A DNA stretch of 64,000 bases from Kribbella voronezhensis (GTDB lineage Bacteria; Actinomycetota; Actinomycetes; Propionibacteriales; Kribbellaceae), in NCBI RefSeq assembly GCF_004365175.1, contig NZ_SOCE01000002.1:558001-622000 (forward strand). The letters are read 5' to 3'. Shown here piece by piece: positions 7,677 to 15,988 of this stretch. A program made the translations under genes and the position numbers. Numbering within the stretch: the stretch's first letter is position 1; each line of letters begins with the position of its first letter. The notes under the pieces are model-generated. The model was not told where the DNA came from. It saw only the letters and a list, made by a program, of their open reading frames with translations, and searched no databases.

Positions 7677-8663
7677 ATGCATGTCAGGACGTTGGGACAA
7701 GAGCTTCGGGTTTCTGCTGTGGGGCTGGGATGTATGGGCATGTCCCAGAGCTACGGGCCCAATCCCGGAAGTCGCGAGGACATGATCGCGGTACTTCGGT
7801 CCGCGGTCGACCTCGGGGTGACGTTCTTCGACACGGCCGAGGTGTACGGGCCGTATGTGAACGAAGAACTCGTCGGTGAGGCGCTGGAACCCGTGCGGGA
7901 TCAGGTGGTGATCGCGACGAAGTTCGGCTGGCGGATCGAGGGCGGGAAGAGCGTCGGGCTCGACAGCAGGCCCGAGCAGATCCGCCGGGCCGCAGAGGCA
8001 TCGCTGAGCCGGCTGCGCACGGAGGTCATCGACATGTTCTACCAGCACCGGGTTGACCCGGAGGTGCCGATCGAGGACGTTGCCGGAGCGGTCGGCGAGC
8101 TGATCCAGGAGGGGAAAGTGCGGCATTTCGGGTTGTCGGAGGCGTCCGCGCAGACGATCCGCCGAGCGCACGCCGTACAGCCGGTCACCGCCTTGCAGAG
8201 TGAGTACTCGTTGTGGACCCGTGATCCCGAAGCCGAGATCCTGCCCACGCTGGCGGAGCTCGGGATCGGGTTCGTGCCGTTCAGCCCGCTCGGCAAGGGA
8301 TTCCTGACCGGCACCGTCGACACCAGTACGACGTTTGCCGAGGGCGACATCCGGGCGACGATCCCGCGCTTCACCGAAGAGAACCGGGCCGCGAACGCGA
8401 CCCTGGTCGACCACGTCGCCCACCTCGCCAAAGCCAAGGGTGCCACCCCAGGACAGGTCGCGCTGGCCTGGCTGCTGGCGCGACAACCCTGGATCGTGCC
8501 GATCCCCGGAACGCGGCGCACCGCCCGGATCGAGGAGAACGCGGCATCCACCGAGCTGCCGCTGTCCGCCGACGAGCTGGCCGACCTCGACACGCTCGCC
8601 CAGCGGATCGGCGTACACGGCGATCGCTACAACCCGGCACAGATGAGCTACGTGAACCGCTGA
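7677..8663 (+). CDS. Aldo/keto reductase
   Basis: A 328-aa NADPH-dependent carbonyl reductase with a (beta/alpha)8 barrel. The catalytic tetrad context is visible: FFDTAEVYGPYVNEELVGEAL (Asp and Tyr), VVIATKFGW (Lys) and MFYQHRVDPEVP (His); the C-terminal PIPGTRRTARIEENAAS is the cofactor-binding signature of the YajO/AKR13-like subgroup. ATG 7677 is used because a GGAGG lies 6-7 bases before it and the protein begins at the conserved MHVRTLGQ; longer in-frame starts overlap the PPOX gene. It probably shares a transcript with the PPOX gene and ends before a perfect terminator. Confidence 0.92.
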   Translation: MHVRTLGQELRVSAVGLGCMGMSQSYGPNPGSREDMIAVLRSAVDLGVTFFDTAEVYGPYVNEELVGEALEPVRDQVVIATKFGWRIEGGKSVGLDSRPEQIRRAAEASLSRLRTEVIDMFYQHRVDPEVPIEDVAGAVGELIQEGKVRHFGLSEASAQTIRRAHAVQPVTALQSEYSLWTRDPEAEILPTLAELGIGFVPFSPLGKGFLTGTVDTSTTFAEGDIRATIPRFTEENRAANATLVDHVAHLAKAKGATPGQVALAWLLARQPWIVPIPGTRRTARIEENAASTELPLSADELADLDTLAQRIGVHGDRYNPAQMSYVNR

Positions 8664-8677
8664 AGCAGGCAACGCAA

Positions 8678-8704
8678 GGAGCCCAGGGGCGATCCCTGGG
8701 CTCC
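8678..8704. terminator. Perfect hairpin terminator between convergent genes
   Basis: An 11-bp perfect stem (ggagcccaggg/ccctgggctcc) with a 5-nt loop lies between the stops of the aldo/keto reductase (+) and the secreted repeat protein (-, stop at 8713). It can serve both directions; neither side has a long T tract. Confidence 0.8.
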
Positions 8705-8712
8705 CTGACGTT

Positions 8713-9963
8713 CTACCAGCTGTTGTTGGAGATGTCCTGGCCGAGGATGACCTGGTCGTAGGTGTTGCCGTCGTTGTCGTCGGTGTAGGCGACGGACACT
8801 TCGGAGTACGGCGAGACGGCGACCGTCTGCTGCTCCTGGCGGCCTGCCGTGAGCTGGCTGAGGCGTTGCGCCGACAGCCTGCCCGCGTCCGTTCCGGTGG
8901 TGTTGAAGCCGCGGACCCACACGTCCAGGTCGGCCGCCTGCACTGTCCAGCCGACGACCGAGTTCGACTGGTCGTCGATCCCGACCGACGGTGCCGTGCC
9001 GCCGACGGCGACCTCCACATCGGAGAAGCGAGCAGCCCCGGTTGCGTCGAAGGTGCGGGTCCAGGCGCCCGCAGTACCGGTGTGGTCGGACTCCCAGGCG
9101 ACGGCGAAGTCGCCGTTGAAGTTGGTCGCCACCGACGCGTGCCGCTCCTGCCCGCTCCCGAGGGCGTTCGCCGTACGGCGGGAGAGGGTGGCCGCGCCGT
9201 TCGTGCGCGCCAACCGGATCAGGCCGACGTTGTACGACCCGTTGGCGTCACCGTCCTCGTCCCAGACGACGACCGCGTCGCCGGCGGCCGACACTCCGAC
9301 ATCCGGGTTGTGGTGCTGACCCGTGGTCTGCGAAGCCGTCACCTCCCAGGCCCGGGTGGTCGGACCGGTGAACCCGGCCGCCTTGACCATGGCCTGCGCG
9401 CCGGTCTGGATGTCTTCCCACACCACCGTGAAGGCCACTGCGGCGCCCGACGGTGCGCCGTCCGGATCGACAGCGACGCGCGGATTGATCTGCTGGCCCG
9501 TCGAGCTGCTGTTGGCATTGCCTGAGGCAGTGACGGTGCCGGCGGTGTTCACCACGCGGTACGGGATGTTGTAGTAGCCGTTGCCGTCCGGGTCGTCGGC
9601 CCAGACCACGACGGCGTTGCCCTTGTCGTCAAGGCCGACATCGGGGTGGAGGTGGCGCCAGTTGGTGACACCGCTGCTGCCGCCCGCGGACAGCTTCACC
9701 TCGTACGTCGCTGTGCCGTTGTGGAACATCCGCAGGAAGATCTCGCTGTGGGCGTTGTCGGTCGCGTCGGTGCTGTCCCGGTCGTCCTCCCAGACGACCG
9801 CGACGTAGCCGTTGCGGTTGGTCGCGATCGACGGCGTGTCCTGGTCGCCGGTGGCGACACTGTTCGCCGTCTGCCAGGTCGGTGTGGCCACGGCGGCACT
9901 CGCGTTCGTCGCGGTGAAGACGGCAGACGATGCCACCACTGCCAGGGCGATGAGCTTCTTCAT
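8713..9963 (-). CDS. Secreted seven-repeat protein, probable beta-propeller
   Basis: A 416-aa protein with a Sec signal peptide (MKKLIALAVVASSAVFTATNASA). The mature part has seven repeats of about 50 residues that begin with a P-x-V/I-x-x-(D/N)-x-x-G core and end in VVW-(E/D)-D-(D): the cores read PSIATNRNGYVAVVW, PDVGLDDKGNAVVVW, PRVAVDPDG, PDVGVSAAGDAVVVW, ASVATNFNGDFAVAW, PSVGIDDQSNSVVGW and TVAVSPYSEVSVAY. Seven such units suggest a seven-bladed propeller, with Asp-rich turns that may bind Ca2+. It starts 12 bp after the PhoD gene and is probably cotranscribed with it. No enzymatic motif is seen; a binding or scaffold role is inferred. Confidence 0.75.
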   Translation of the reverse strand: MKKLIALAVVASSAVFTATNASAAVATPTWQTANSVATGDQDTPSIATNRNGYVAVVWEDDRDSTDATDNAHSEIFLRMFHNGTATYEVKLSAGGSSGVTNWRHLHPDVGLDDKGNAVVVWADDPDGNGYYNIPYRVVNTAGTVTASGNANSSSTGQQINPRVAVDPDGAPSGAAVAFTVVWEDIQTGAQAMVKAAGFTGPTTRAWEVTASQTTGQHHNPDVGVSAAGDAVVVWDEDGDANGSYNVGLIRLARTNGAATLSRRTANALGSGQERHASVATNFNGDFAVAWESDHTGTAGAWTRTFDATGAARFSDVEVAVGGTAPSVGIDDQSNSVVGWTVQAADLDVWVRGFNTTGTDAGRLSAQRLSQLTAGRQEQQTVAVSPYSEVSVAYTDDNDGNTYDQVILGQDISNNSW

Positions 9964-9975
9964 GAGCCGGCCCTC

Positions 9976-11514
9976 TCAGACTGCCTGAAGGCCGGGCTGG
10001 CCCTCTTGGACGACGAACGACTTCACCGTGGACGCCGCGGCGCCGTGTTCGGACACCTTGGCCACGGCCCGGAAGTCGGCGCGGACCTGGGTCGGACTGA
10101 TCGCCGTGCGCACGTAGCCGCGGCGGTTGTTGTAGAACTTCAGCCACGGGTTGGTCCCGACGTCCGGGATCGTCGTCGCGCCGTCGCCGTCGCCACTGGA
10201 GGTGACGGAGCTGGTGACGAGCTCGGTGCCGATCACGGCCGACGACGGGTTGTTGTAGTCGGCAACCAAATTGCTGGCCCAGGCGCGGTGCACGTCGCCG
10301 GTCAGGACGAGTGGGTTGCGGACGCCGCGATCGACCCAGCCCTGCTGGATCCGGGCCCGGGACGCGCGGTACCCGTCCCAGGAGTCCATGCTCGCGCCGG
10401 TCGAGTTGAACCGCCGGGCGAAGAACACCTGCTGGCCGATGATGTCCCACGTTCCCTGGTGCTGGGACAGACCGTCCAGGAGCCAGGACTCCTGGGCGTT
10501 GCCCGGCAGGCTGCGCGACGCCAGATCCGCGTCCGCGCAGACCTTCCAGCCGTCACCGCAAGCCTGGTCGTCGCGGTACTGCCGGGTGTCGAGCATGTGG
10601 AAGGTGGCCAGGTTGCCCCAGCGAATCCTGCGGAACAAGGGAATGCTCGCGCCGTTGCTGGCCTGCGCCGGTCGCAGCGGCATGTTCTCGTAGTAGGCCT
10701 GGTAGGCACCGGCCTGCCGCGCTGTCCACTGCGCCGCGGTCAGTGCCGGCACGTTGTTCTCGCGGATGTTGCCGGCCCGGTTGTTCTCGACCTCGTGGTC
10801 GTCCGGTACGACGATCCAGGGCGCGACCGCGTGCGCCGCCTGCAGGTCGGGATCCGTCTTGTACTGCGCGTAGCGCACGCGGTATTCCGCGAGGGTGGTG
10901 ATCTCGGCGGTGCCGGCGTGCAACCGCGTCCGGCCGGCCGTCGGGCCGTACTCGTAGATGTAGTCGCCGAGGTGCAGGATGACGCCCGGGTTGTCCTCGG
11001 CCATCCGCCGGTAGACGGTGAAGTATCCCTCTTCGTAGTGCGAGCAGGAGGTGAACGCCATCAGCAGATCGCGACCGGCGGCGCCGAGCGCGGGCGTCGT
11101 ACGGGTGCGGCCGACGGGGGAGAGGTGGCCCTGGGCGCGGAAGCGGTAGAAGTAGTCCGAGTCGGGGTTGAGGCCGCCGGCGATGACGTGCACCGAGTGC
11201 GCGGCGGCGTACGTCGCTGTGACGGATCCCGAGGCGACCACGGTGGTGAAGAGTTCGTCGCCGGCGACCTGCCAGTCCACGACCACATCGGCGTTGGCCA
11301 TGCCGCCGTGGCCATCGGCGTTCAGGGGGACCGGCGCCAGCCGCGTCCACAGCACGACGCTGCTCGGGTCCGGCTCACCGGAGGCGATCCCGAGTTGGAA
11401 GGGGTAGGGCACTGCTGCGGTGGCGGTGATGACACTGGAATGGGCGGGCAGGGCGGTGGCTCCGGCAGCCGCGAGTCCGCCGAGGACAAGGGTTCGACGA
11501 CTGAGAGGTTTCAT
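9976..11514 (-). CDS. phoD: PhoD-type alkaline phosphatase/phosphodiesterase, Tat-exported
   Basis: A 512-aa secreted metallophosphatase that releases phosphate from organic phosphoesters outside the cell. The N-terminus SRRTLVLGGLAAAGATALPA is a twin-arginine signal. An N-terminal PhoD domain (FQLGIASGEPDPSSVVLWTRLAP) precedes the catalytic domain, where LHLGDYIYEYG, VPDDHEVENN and LTGDVHRAW carry the metal ligands. ATG 11514 is preferred because it places the Tat motif at the N-terminus and has AAGGTGAG upstream; the frame is open for about 50 more codons without homology. The downstream secreted repeat protein follows after 12 bp. Confidence 0.93.
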   Translation of the reverse strand: MKPLSRRTLVLGGLAAAGATALPAHSSVITATAAVPYPFQLGIASGEPDPSSVVLWTRLAPVPLNADGHGGMANADVVVDWQVAGDELFTTVVASGSVTATYAAAHSVHVIAGGLNPDSDYFYRFRAQGHLSPVGRTRTTPALGAAGRDLLMAFTSCSHYEEGYFTVYRRMAEDNPGVILHLGDYIYEYGPTAGRTRLHAGTAEITTLAEYRVRYAQYKTDPDLQAAHAVAPWIVVPDDHEVENNRAGNIRENNVPALTAAQWTARQAGAYQAYYENMPLRPAQASNGASIPLFRRIRWGNLATFHMLDTRQYRDDQACGDGWKVCADADLASRSLPGNAQESWLLDGLSQHQGTWDIIGQQVFFARRFNSTGASMDSWDGYRASRARIQQGWVDRGVRNPLVLTGDVHRAWASNLVADYNNPSSAVIGTELVTSSVTSSGDGDGATTIPDVGTNPWLKFYNNRRGYVRTAISPTQVRADFRAVAKVSEHGAAASTVKSFVVQEGQPGLQAV

Positions 11515-11663
11515 GGGCCTCACCTTCAGGAGAGCGCATGGCGGTAGGCCCCTCGGACAGATGAAGCGGGCGGAAACATCCGGGGACCTTGTGGGCGGTG
11601 GTAGTGCGTTCCCATAGTTCCCGGTTTTATGTAACTTTTCTACGGCGCGCCGCGAGCCGTCGG

Positions 11664-13871
11664 TCAATCAGGATTGGCGGCGACCAGCAACTGTTCGAGC
11701 TGGGCGCGGGTGAGCCGGCCGCCGGAGAAGCCGACCAGGCGTCCGACCGGCAACGCACCGAGCATCGCGCCCATGTCCGCGCCGGCCGCCTCTTCGCCCA
11801 TCGTGGTGCCGAAGACGGACTCGATCAGGCCGCCGAGTGCCTGCGCGCCGACCGGGTCGCGCAGGATCTCCGCGATGGTCGAGTCGAGGGTGATCGGCAG
11901 GCGGACCTCGTCACCCGCGACGACGACGGCAGCATTGGCTCGCAGGTCCCTGCTGGAGGAACCGACGGACACGACGTACTCGCCACTCTCCACGACCCAG
12001 CGATCCACTCGAATGTCCCAGTAGGCGAGGTCGCTGCGATCGATGGTCGCCTGGATGGTCGTACTCTCTCCGGGCGCCGGTGTCGCACTGCCGAAGGCGA
12101 CCAGCTGCTGCGGCACCCGCGTGACGGCGGAGCCTGGCAGCGAGACGTAGAACTGAGCGACCTCGCGGCCTTCGCGCCTGCCGGTGTTGGTGATCGTGAC
12201 ACCGGCCTGGATCCCGGAGTCGGTGGTTTCGACCACGAGGTCGCTGTACTCGAAGGTCGTGTACGACAAGCCGTGCCCGAACGGGAAGGCCACGGCGAGG
12301 TCGCGAGCGTCGTACCAGCGATAGCCGACGTGCAGGCCCTCGCCGTACAGGACGTGCCCGTTCTCCCCGGGGAAGTTCCCGTACGCCGGTACGTCGGGCA
12401 GGCGCACCGGCACGGTCTCGGTGAGTTTGCCGGACGGGCTCACCCGGCCGAACAGCACCTCGGCGATCGCCGCGCCGCCACCTTGGCCGAGGAGGGCCGC
12501 GTCGAGAACCGCCGGAGCGATCGCGGCGACGGGAGCGATTCGTAGTACGGAACCGTGGATGAGCACGACCACCGTGCGCGGCTGAGCTGCGACGACCGCG
12601 GTGAGCAGTTCGAGCTGCTCCGCGGGGATCTCGATGTCCGTGCGATCAGCACCTTCGGACTCCTGCCGTGCGGCCAGGCCGAGAAACACGACGGCCGTCT
12701 CGGCCGCGGCAGCAGCCTGTACGGCGTCGTCGCGCAAGGCGGCCGCGTCGCCCGAGCCGTCGGTGCTGAAGCCGGGCGCGTAGGTGACGTCGGCGTGGGC
12801 ACGGATCTCGTCCAGCGGCACGTCCAACCGGGTCGGCGTCACGTGTGAGCTCCCGCCGCCCTGGTACCGCGGTTGCTCGGCGAACTCACCGATCACGGCG
12901 AGCCGGTCCGAGCTGTTCAGGGGGAGTAGGTCGTCCACGTTCTGAAGGAGCACGATGCTTCGTGCGGCGGCCTCTCTGGCGAGCTGGTGATGCGCGTCGG
13001 CGTCGAAGGTGGCGTCCTCGCGATGCGCCTGCGTCGTACGGATCGCCAAGGCCGTAACGCGCTCGGCGGCTCGCGCGACGTGGGCCGGGTCGACGGTGCC
13101 GTTGCTCAGGGCAACGACCAGCTCCTCGTCCGTGGTACCGGTCGCGCCGGGCATCTCGAGATCGAGGCCGGCGGCAACGGCCGCGGGTCGATCGGCGACG
13201 GCACCCCAGTCGCTGACGACGACGCCTTCGAAGCCCCATTCGTCGCGGAGCACCTTGGTGAGCAGCCATTCGTTCTGCGAGGCGAGGACGCCGTTGATGC
13301 GGTTGTAGGAGCACATCAGGCTCCACGGGTTCGCCTCGGTGACGACGCGGTGGAAGGCGCGCAGGTAGATTTCGCGCAGGGTGCGCGGATCGACGTCGGC
13401 GCTGACCCGCATCCGGTCGTGCTCCTGGTTGTTCGCCGCGAAATGCTTCACGCACGCGCCGACACCCTCGCCCTGGACGCCACGAACCCAGGCGGCGCCG
13501 AGGACGCCGCTCACATACGGATCCTCGGAGTAGTACTCGAAGTTGCGCCCGCACCGCGGGTCCCGCTTGATGTTGATCCCGGGCCCGAGCAGCACGTGTA
13601 CGCCGATCGCCTGGGATTCGCGGCCGAGCGCCGTACCGACCCGCTCGACCAGCTCAGGATCCCAACTCTGCCCCAGGCCGGCCGCCGGCGGGAAACAGGT
13701 GGCCGGCTCGTTCTCGGCGATCCCGAGCTGATCGCTCGACGCAACCTGCTTCCGAACTCCGTGCGGCCCGTCGGTCAACACGATGGCGGGCACCGCCCCG
13801 ACCTGCTTGGTGGTCCAGAAGTCGGCGCCACTCCCCAACGCGGCCTGCTCAGCGGACGACAACTCAGCCAT
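11664..13871 (-). CDS. Glycoside hydrolase family 3 beta-glucosidase-like enzyme
   Basis: A 735-aa intracellular GH3 enzyme (no signal peptide) that removes terminal beta-linked sugars. The N-terminal barrel contains GPGINIKRDPRCGRNFEYYSEDP, the KHF motif at 142-144 and the nucleophile Asp221 in VVSDWGA. The second domain (EQLELLTAVVAAQPRTVVVL) and a fibronectin III-like C-domain (GYRWYDARDLAVAFPFGHGLSYTTFEYS) follow. An additional C-terminal tail of about 100 residues ends in a predicted helical segment with LTRAQLEQLLVAANPD. The exact sugar specificity is not readable. No transporter or sugar regulator adjoins it; the next gene upstream is the tetR gene at 13974, on the same strand. Confidence 0.93.
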   Translation of the reverse strand: MAELSSAEQAALGSGADFWTTKQVGAVPAIVLTDGPHGVRKQVASSDQLGIAENEPATCFPPAAGLGQSWDPELVERVGTALGRESQAIGVHVLLGPGINIKRDPRCGRNFEYYSEDPYVSGVLGAAWVRGVQGEGVGACVKHFAANNQEHDRMRVSADVDPRTLREIYLRAFHRVVTEANPWSLMCSYNRINGVLASQNEWLLTKVLRDEWGFEGVVVSDWGAVADRPAAVAAGLDLEMPGATGTTDEELVVALSNGTVDPAHVARAAERVTALAIRTTQAHREDATFDADAHHQLAREAAARSIVLLQNVDDLLPLNSSDRLAVIGEFAEQPRYQGGGSSHVTPTRLDVPLDEIRAHADVTYAPGFSTDGSGDAAALRDDAVQAAAAAETAVVFLGLAARQESEGADRTDIEIPAEQLELLTAVVAAQPRTVVVLIHGSVLRIAPVAAIAPAVLDAALLGQGGGAAIAEVLFGRVSPSGKLTETVPVRLPDVPAYGNFPGENGHVLYGEGLHVGYRWYDARDLAVAFPFGHGLSYTTFEYSDLVVETTDSGIQAGVTITNTGRREGREVAQFYVSLPGSAVTRVPQQLVAFGSATPAPGESTTIQATIDRSDLAYWDIRVDRWVVESGEYVVSVGSSSRDLRANAAVVVAGDEVRLPITLDSTIAEILRDPVGAQALGGLIESVFGTTMGEEAAGADMGAMLGALPVGRLVGFSGGRLTRAQLEQLLVAANPD

Positions 13872-13973
13872 AACTCAACCCTCTTCACGGACACAGGAGC
13901 AAGCATCGGGTAGTCGAAGACTGTACCTTCGCCCCGAAGGCCGCAGGCGGTCCGAATTGGTCGCCGGAGGGGC

Positions 13974-14531
13974 TCAGCGGGCCATCGCGAGTACGTCGCG
14001 GACCAGGCGCCCGGCGTGGTCGTCGTCGAGCGGCAGGGCGAAGACGACGGTGTAATACAGCGGCGCCACGATGTGGTCGAGGATCTGCGCGACGGTCGGC
14101 GTCTTCTCTCCGCGTTCGTTGGCGCGCCGTACCATCTCCGCCGCCTGCTCGCGGCGCGCGTCGGTGATCGCGCAGTTCGCGACCAGGTCGACCCGGGCCG
14201 CCACCATCGCCCGCAGGTAGCGGGCTCGCTCGGGACGGTTGATGTCGCGGGCGATGATGTTCGCCCACTCGGTCAGGTCCCGCTCGAGGGACCCGGTGTC
14301 GGGTACGGACTCACCGTCGCGCGTGAGGGCTGCGACGGCGACGTCCTCGAGCAGCGCGTTGACGTCGGCCCAGCGCCGGTAGAGCGTCGTCGGGTTGACC
14401 CCCGCGCGCTCGGCGATGACCGGAAAGCTGATCTTGTCGGCGCGCTGACCGACGAGTTCGCCGACGGCCGTGTAGATCGCGGTCAGCACCCGGTTGCTGC
14501 GCCCTCCCGGGCGACTCGGTCGATCAGGCAC
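13974..14531 (-). CDS. TetR-family transcriptional repressor
   Basis: A 185-aa regulator with an N-terminal helix-turn-helix (KISFPVIAERAGVNPTTLYRRWADVNALLEDV) and a C-terminal ligand-binding helical domain of the TetR_C type. It starts at GTG 14531. It is divergent from an MFS exporter, and two copies of a 16-bp inverted repeat lie in the 93-bp gap, one 13 bp from its own start and one just before the exporter. This is the classical arrangement of a repressor that controls itself and an efflux pump; the ligand is unknown. Confidence 0.92.
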   Translation of the reverse strand: MPDRPSRPGGRSNRVLTAIYTAVGELVGQRADKISFPVIAERAGVNPTTLYRRWADVNALLEDVAVAALTRDGESVPDTGSLERDLTEWANIIARDINRPERARYLRAMVAARVDLVANCAITDARREQAAEMVRRANERGEKTPTVAQILDHIVAPLYYTVVFALPLDDDHAGRLVRDVLAMAR

Positions 14532-14543
14532 GGCACCATTCTA

Positions 14544-14559
14544 AGCAAAGAAGTTTGCT
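14544..14559. promoter_or_regulatory. TetR operator 1 (tetR-proximal)
   Basis: Inverted repeat AGCAAA-gaag-TTTGCT, 13 bp upstream of the tetR start. The same design recurs 47 bp away near the exporter gene. Confidence 0.75.
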
Positions 14560-14590
14560 TTTGGGTGGACTGGGGCACTGATGTCCTTAG

Positions 14591-14606
14591 AGCAAAGATT
14601 ATTGCT
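14591..14606. promoter_or_regulatory. TetR operator 2 (exporter-proximal)
   Basis: Near copy of operator 1: AGCAAagattaTTGCT, same spacing and flanks (AGCAAAG...TTGCTTTTG), about 19 bp before the GTG start of the MFS gene. Confidence 0.75.
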
Positions 14607-14624
14607 TTTGGATGGAGGTCTCTC

Positions 14625-15866
14625 GTGTTCAGCCGTTCAGTCTCGTTCGTCGTCGCCGGGGCGGCCGGCGCAGCCACGCTGACTGCCGCGTCGGCGCCGT
14701 CGCCGCTGTATCCCGTCTACCAGCGGCTCTGGGGGTTCTCGGCGTTCGTGCTGACGGTCGTCTTCGCCGTCTATGTCTTCGCGCTGCTCGCCGCCTTGCT
14801 GACCGTCGGCTCGCTCTCGGACCGGGTCGGCCGTCGTCCGGTCGCCTCCGGAGCCCTCGTGCTGCTGGCGCTGGGCATGGTGCTGTTCGCGATCGCCGGA
14901 GGTACCGGCGCCCTGGTGGTCGCGCGCATCGTGCAGGGTGTTGCCGTCGGCGCAGCCACCGGTACGACGACAGCCATGATCCTGGACTCGGCGCCGAACC
15001 CACGGTTCGGTTCGGTCGTCAGCAGCGCGGTCCCGTCCCTGGGCATCGTGATCGGAGCGGTCCTCGCCGGTGCCCTCGTGGAGTTCGCGCCGCTGCCTCG
15101 CCAGCTCGTCTTCTGGATCCTCACCGCGGTCTACCTGGTGCTTGCAGCGCTCGTCTGGCTGATTCCCGAGCGCGCCCGTCCGGAGCCGACCTCGCGGGAG
15201 TCGCTGTGGAGGTCGCTGCGGCCGAGCGCCGGTCTTCCGTCGGCCGTGCGGCCGGTCTTCTTCGCCCTGATTCCTTCGATGGCCGCGACGTGGGCGCTCG
15301 CCGGGTTGTACCTGTCACTGGGGTCGTCGGTGCTCGGCGCTGTCCTCGATGTGCACAGCCATTTCGTCGTCGGCGTCGTGCTCGGAGTGTTCTTCGCCGC
15401 CGGTGCAGCCGGCACTGTCGTCTCGACCGTCACCCCGCCGCGATGGCGCGAGTGGCTCGGGTACGGAACGCTCGCCCTCGGTGTTCTGGTCACTATGGCG
15501 GCGATGCTGCTGACTACGCTGCCGCTCTACGTCGCCGGATCGGCAGTCGCTGGGCTGGGCTTCGGCGCGGGGTTCCGGTTCGCCGTCAACGCACTCGGTG
15601 AGGCGGCGCCGGATGCCCAGCGCGGGGAGGTGTTCGCGACGATGTACATCGTCAGCTACCTCGCGTTCAGTGTGCCCGCACTGGCTGCCGGGCTCGCCGC
15701 CGAACGCTTCGGCCTCGAGCCGACAGCCGTCGCGTACGGCGCCCTGGAAGTCGCCTTGATCCTGATCGCCGCAGTTGCCGGGATCATCCGCGCCGGCCGG
15801 CAGATCGGCGGGAACGAGTTGCCGACTGTCGTCGACGAAGCGGAGTTGCCCTGTCGGACCAGTTGA
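14625..15866 (+). CDS. Major facilitator superfamily transporter (probable drug exporter)
   Basis: A 413-aa inner-membrane protein with about 12 hydrophobic segments. The loop between helices 2 and 3 reads GSLSDRVGRRPV, the canonical MFS G-x-x-x-D-R-x-G-R-R motif, and helices 4-5 contain RIVQGVAVGAATGTTTAMI, typical of antiporters. The GTG at 14625 has ATGGAGG 9 bases upstream. Control by the divergent TetR through two operators makes an efflux role likely; the substrate is not known. Confidence 0.88.
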   Translation: MFSRSVSFVVAGAAGAATLTAASAPSPLYPVYQRLWGFSAFVLTVVFAVYVFALLAALLTVGSLSDRVGRRPVASGALVLLALGMVLFAIAGGTGALVVARIVQGVAVGAATGTTTAMILDSAPNPRFGSVVSSAVPSLGIVIGAVLAGALVEFAPLPRQLVFWILTAVYLVLAALVWLIPERARPEPTSRESLWRSLRPSAGLPSAVRPVFFALIPSMAATWALAGLYLSLGSSVLGAVLDVHSHFVVGVVLGVFFAAGAAGTVVSTVTPPRWREWLGYGTLALGVLVTMAAMLLTTLPLYVAGSAVAGLGFGAGFRFAVNALGEAAPDAQRGEVFATMYIVSYLAFSVPALAAGLAAERFGLEPTAVAYGALEVALILIAAVAGIIRAGRQIGGNELPTVVDEAELPCRTS

Positions 15867-15871
15867 TCGCT

Positions 15872-15988
15872 GTGCCGGATGCAGAGCTGGACGACTTGCG
15901 CGATTGCGGCGGCCACTTCGCGGCCACCGAGGAGCCCGACCTCCTCGCCACCGACAGTCGAGCCTTCGCCGCACTCACAGCAGACTGA
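15872..15988 (+). pseudogene. Epoxide hydrolase remnant with an internal deletion
   Basis: A 38-residue in-frame stretch begins VPDAELDDLR, which resembles the N-terminal lid segment of epoxide hydrolases, and then jumps to GGHFAATEEPDLLATDSRAFAAL, which resembles their C-terminus with the catalytic-histidine motif GGHFAA-x-E-x-P. The roughly 300 residues between these parts, including the nucleophile, are absent. The junction lies near codon 11. It overlaps the end of the convergent hydrolase gene by 14 bp. A database search of both halves would confirm the origin. Confidence 0.5.

Noticed and set aside
11608..11626. GTTCCC direct repeats as a PHO box for phoD
   Set aside because: The two copies are 9 bp apart and lack the CA step; actinobacterial PhoP sites are 11-bp direct repeats of a GTTCA-type unit.
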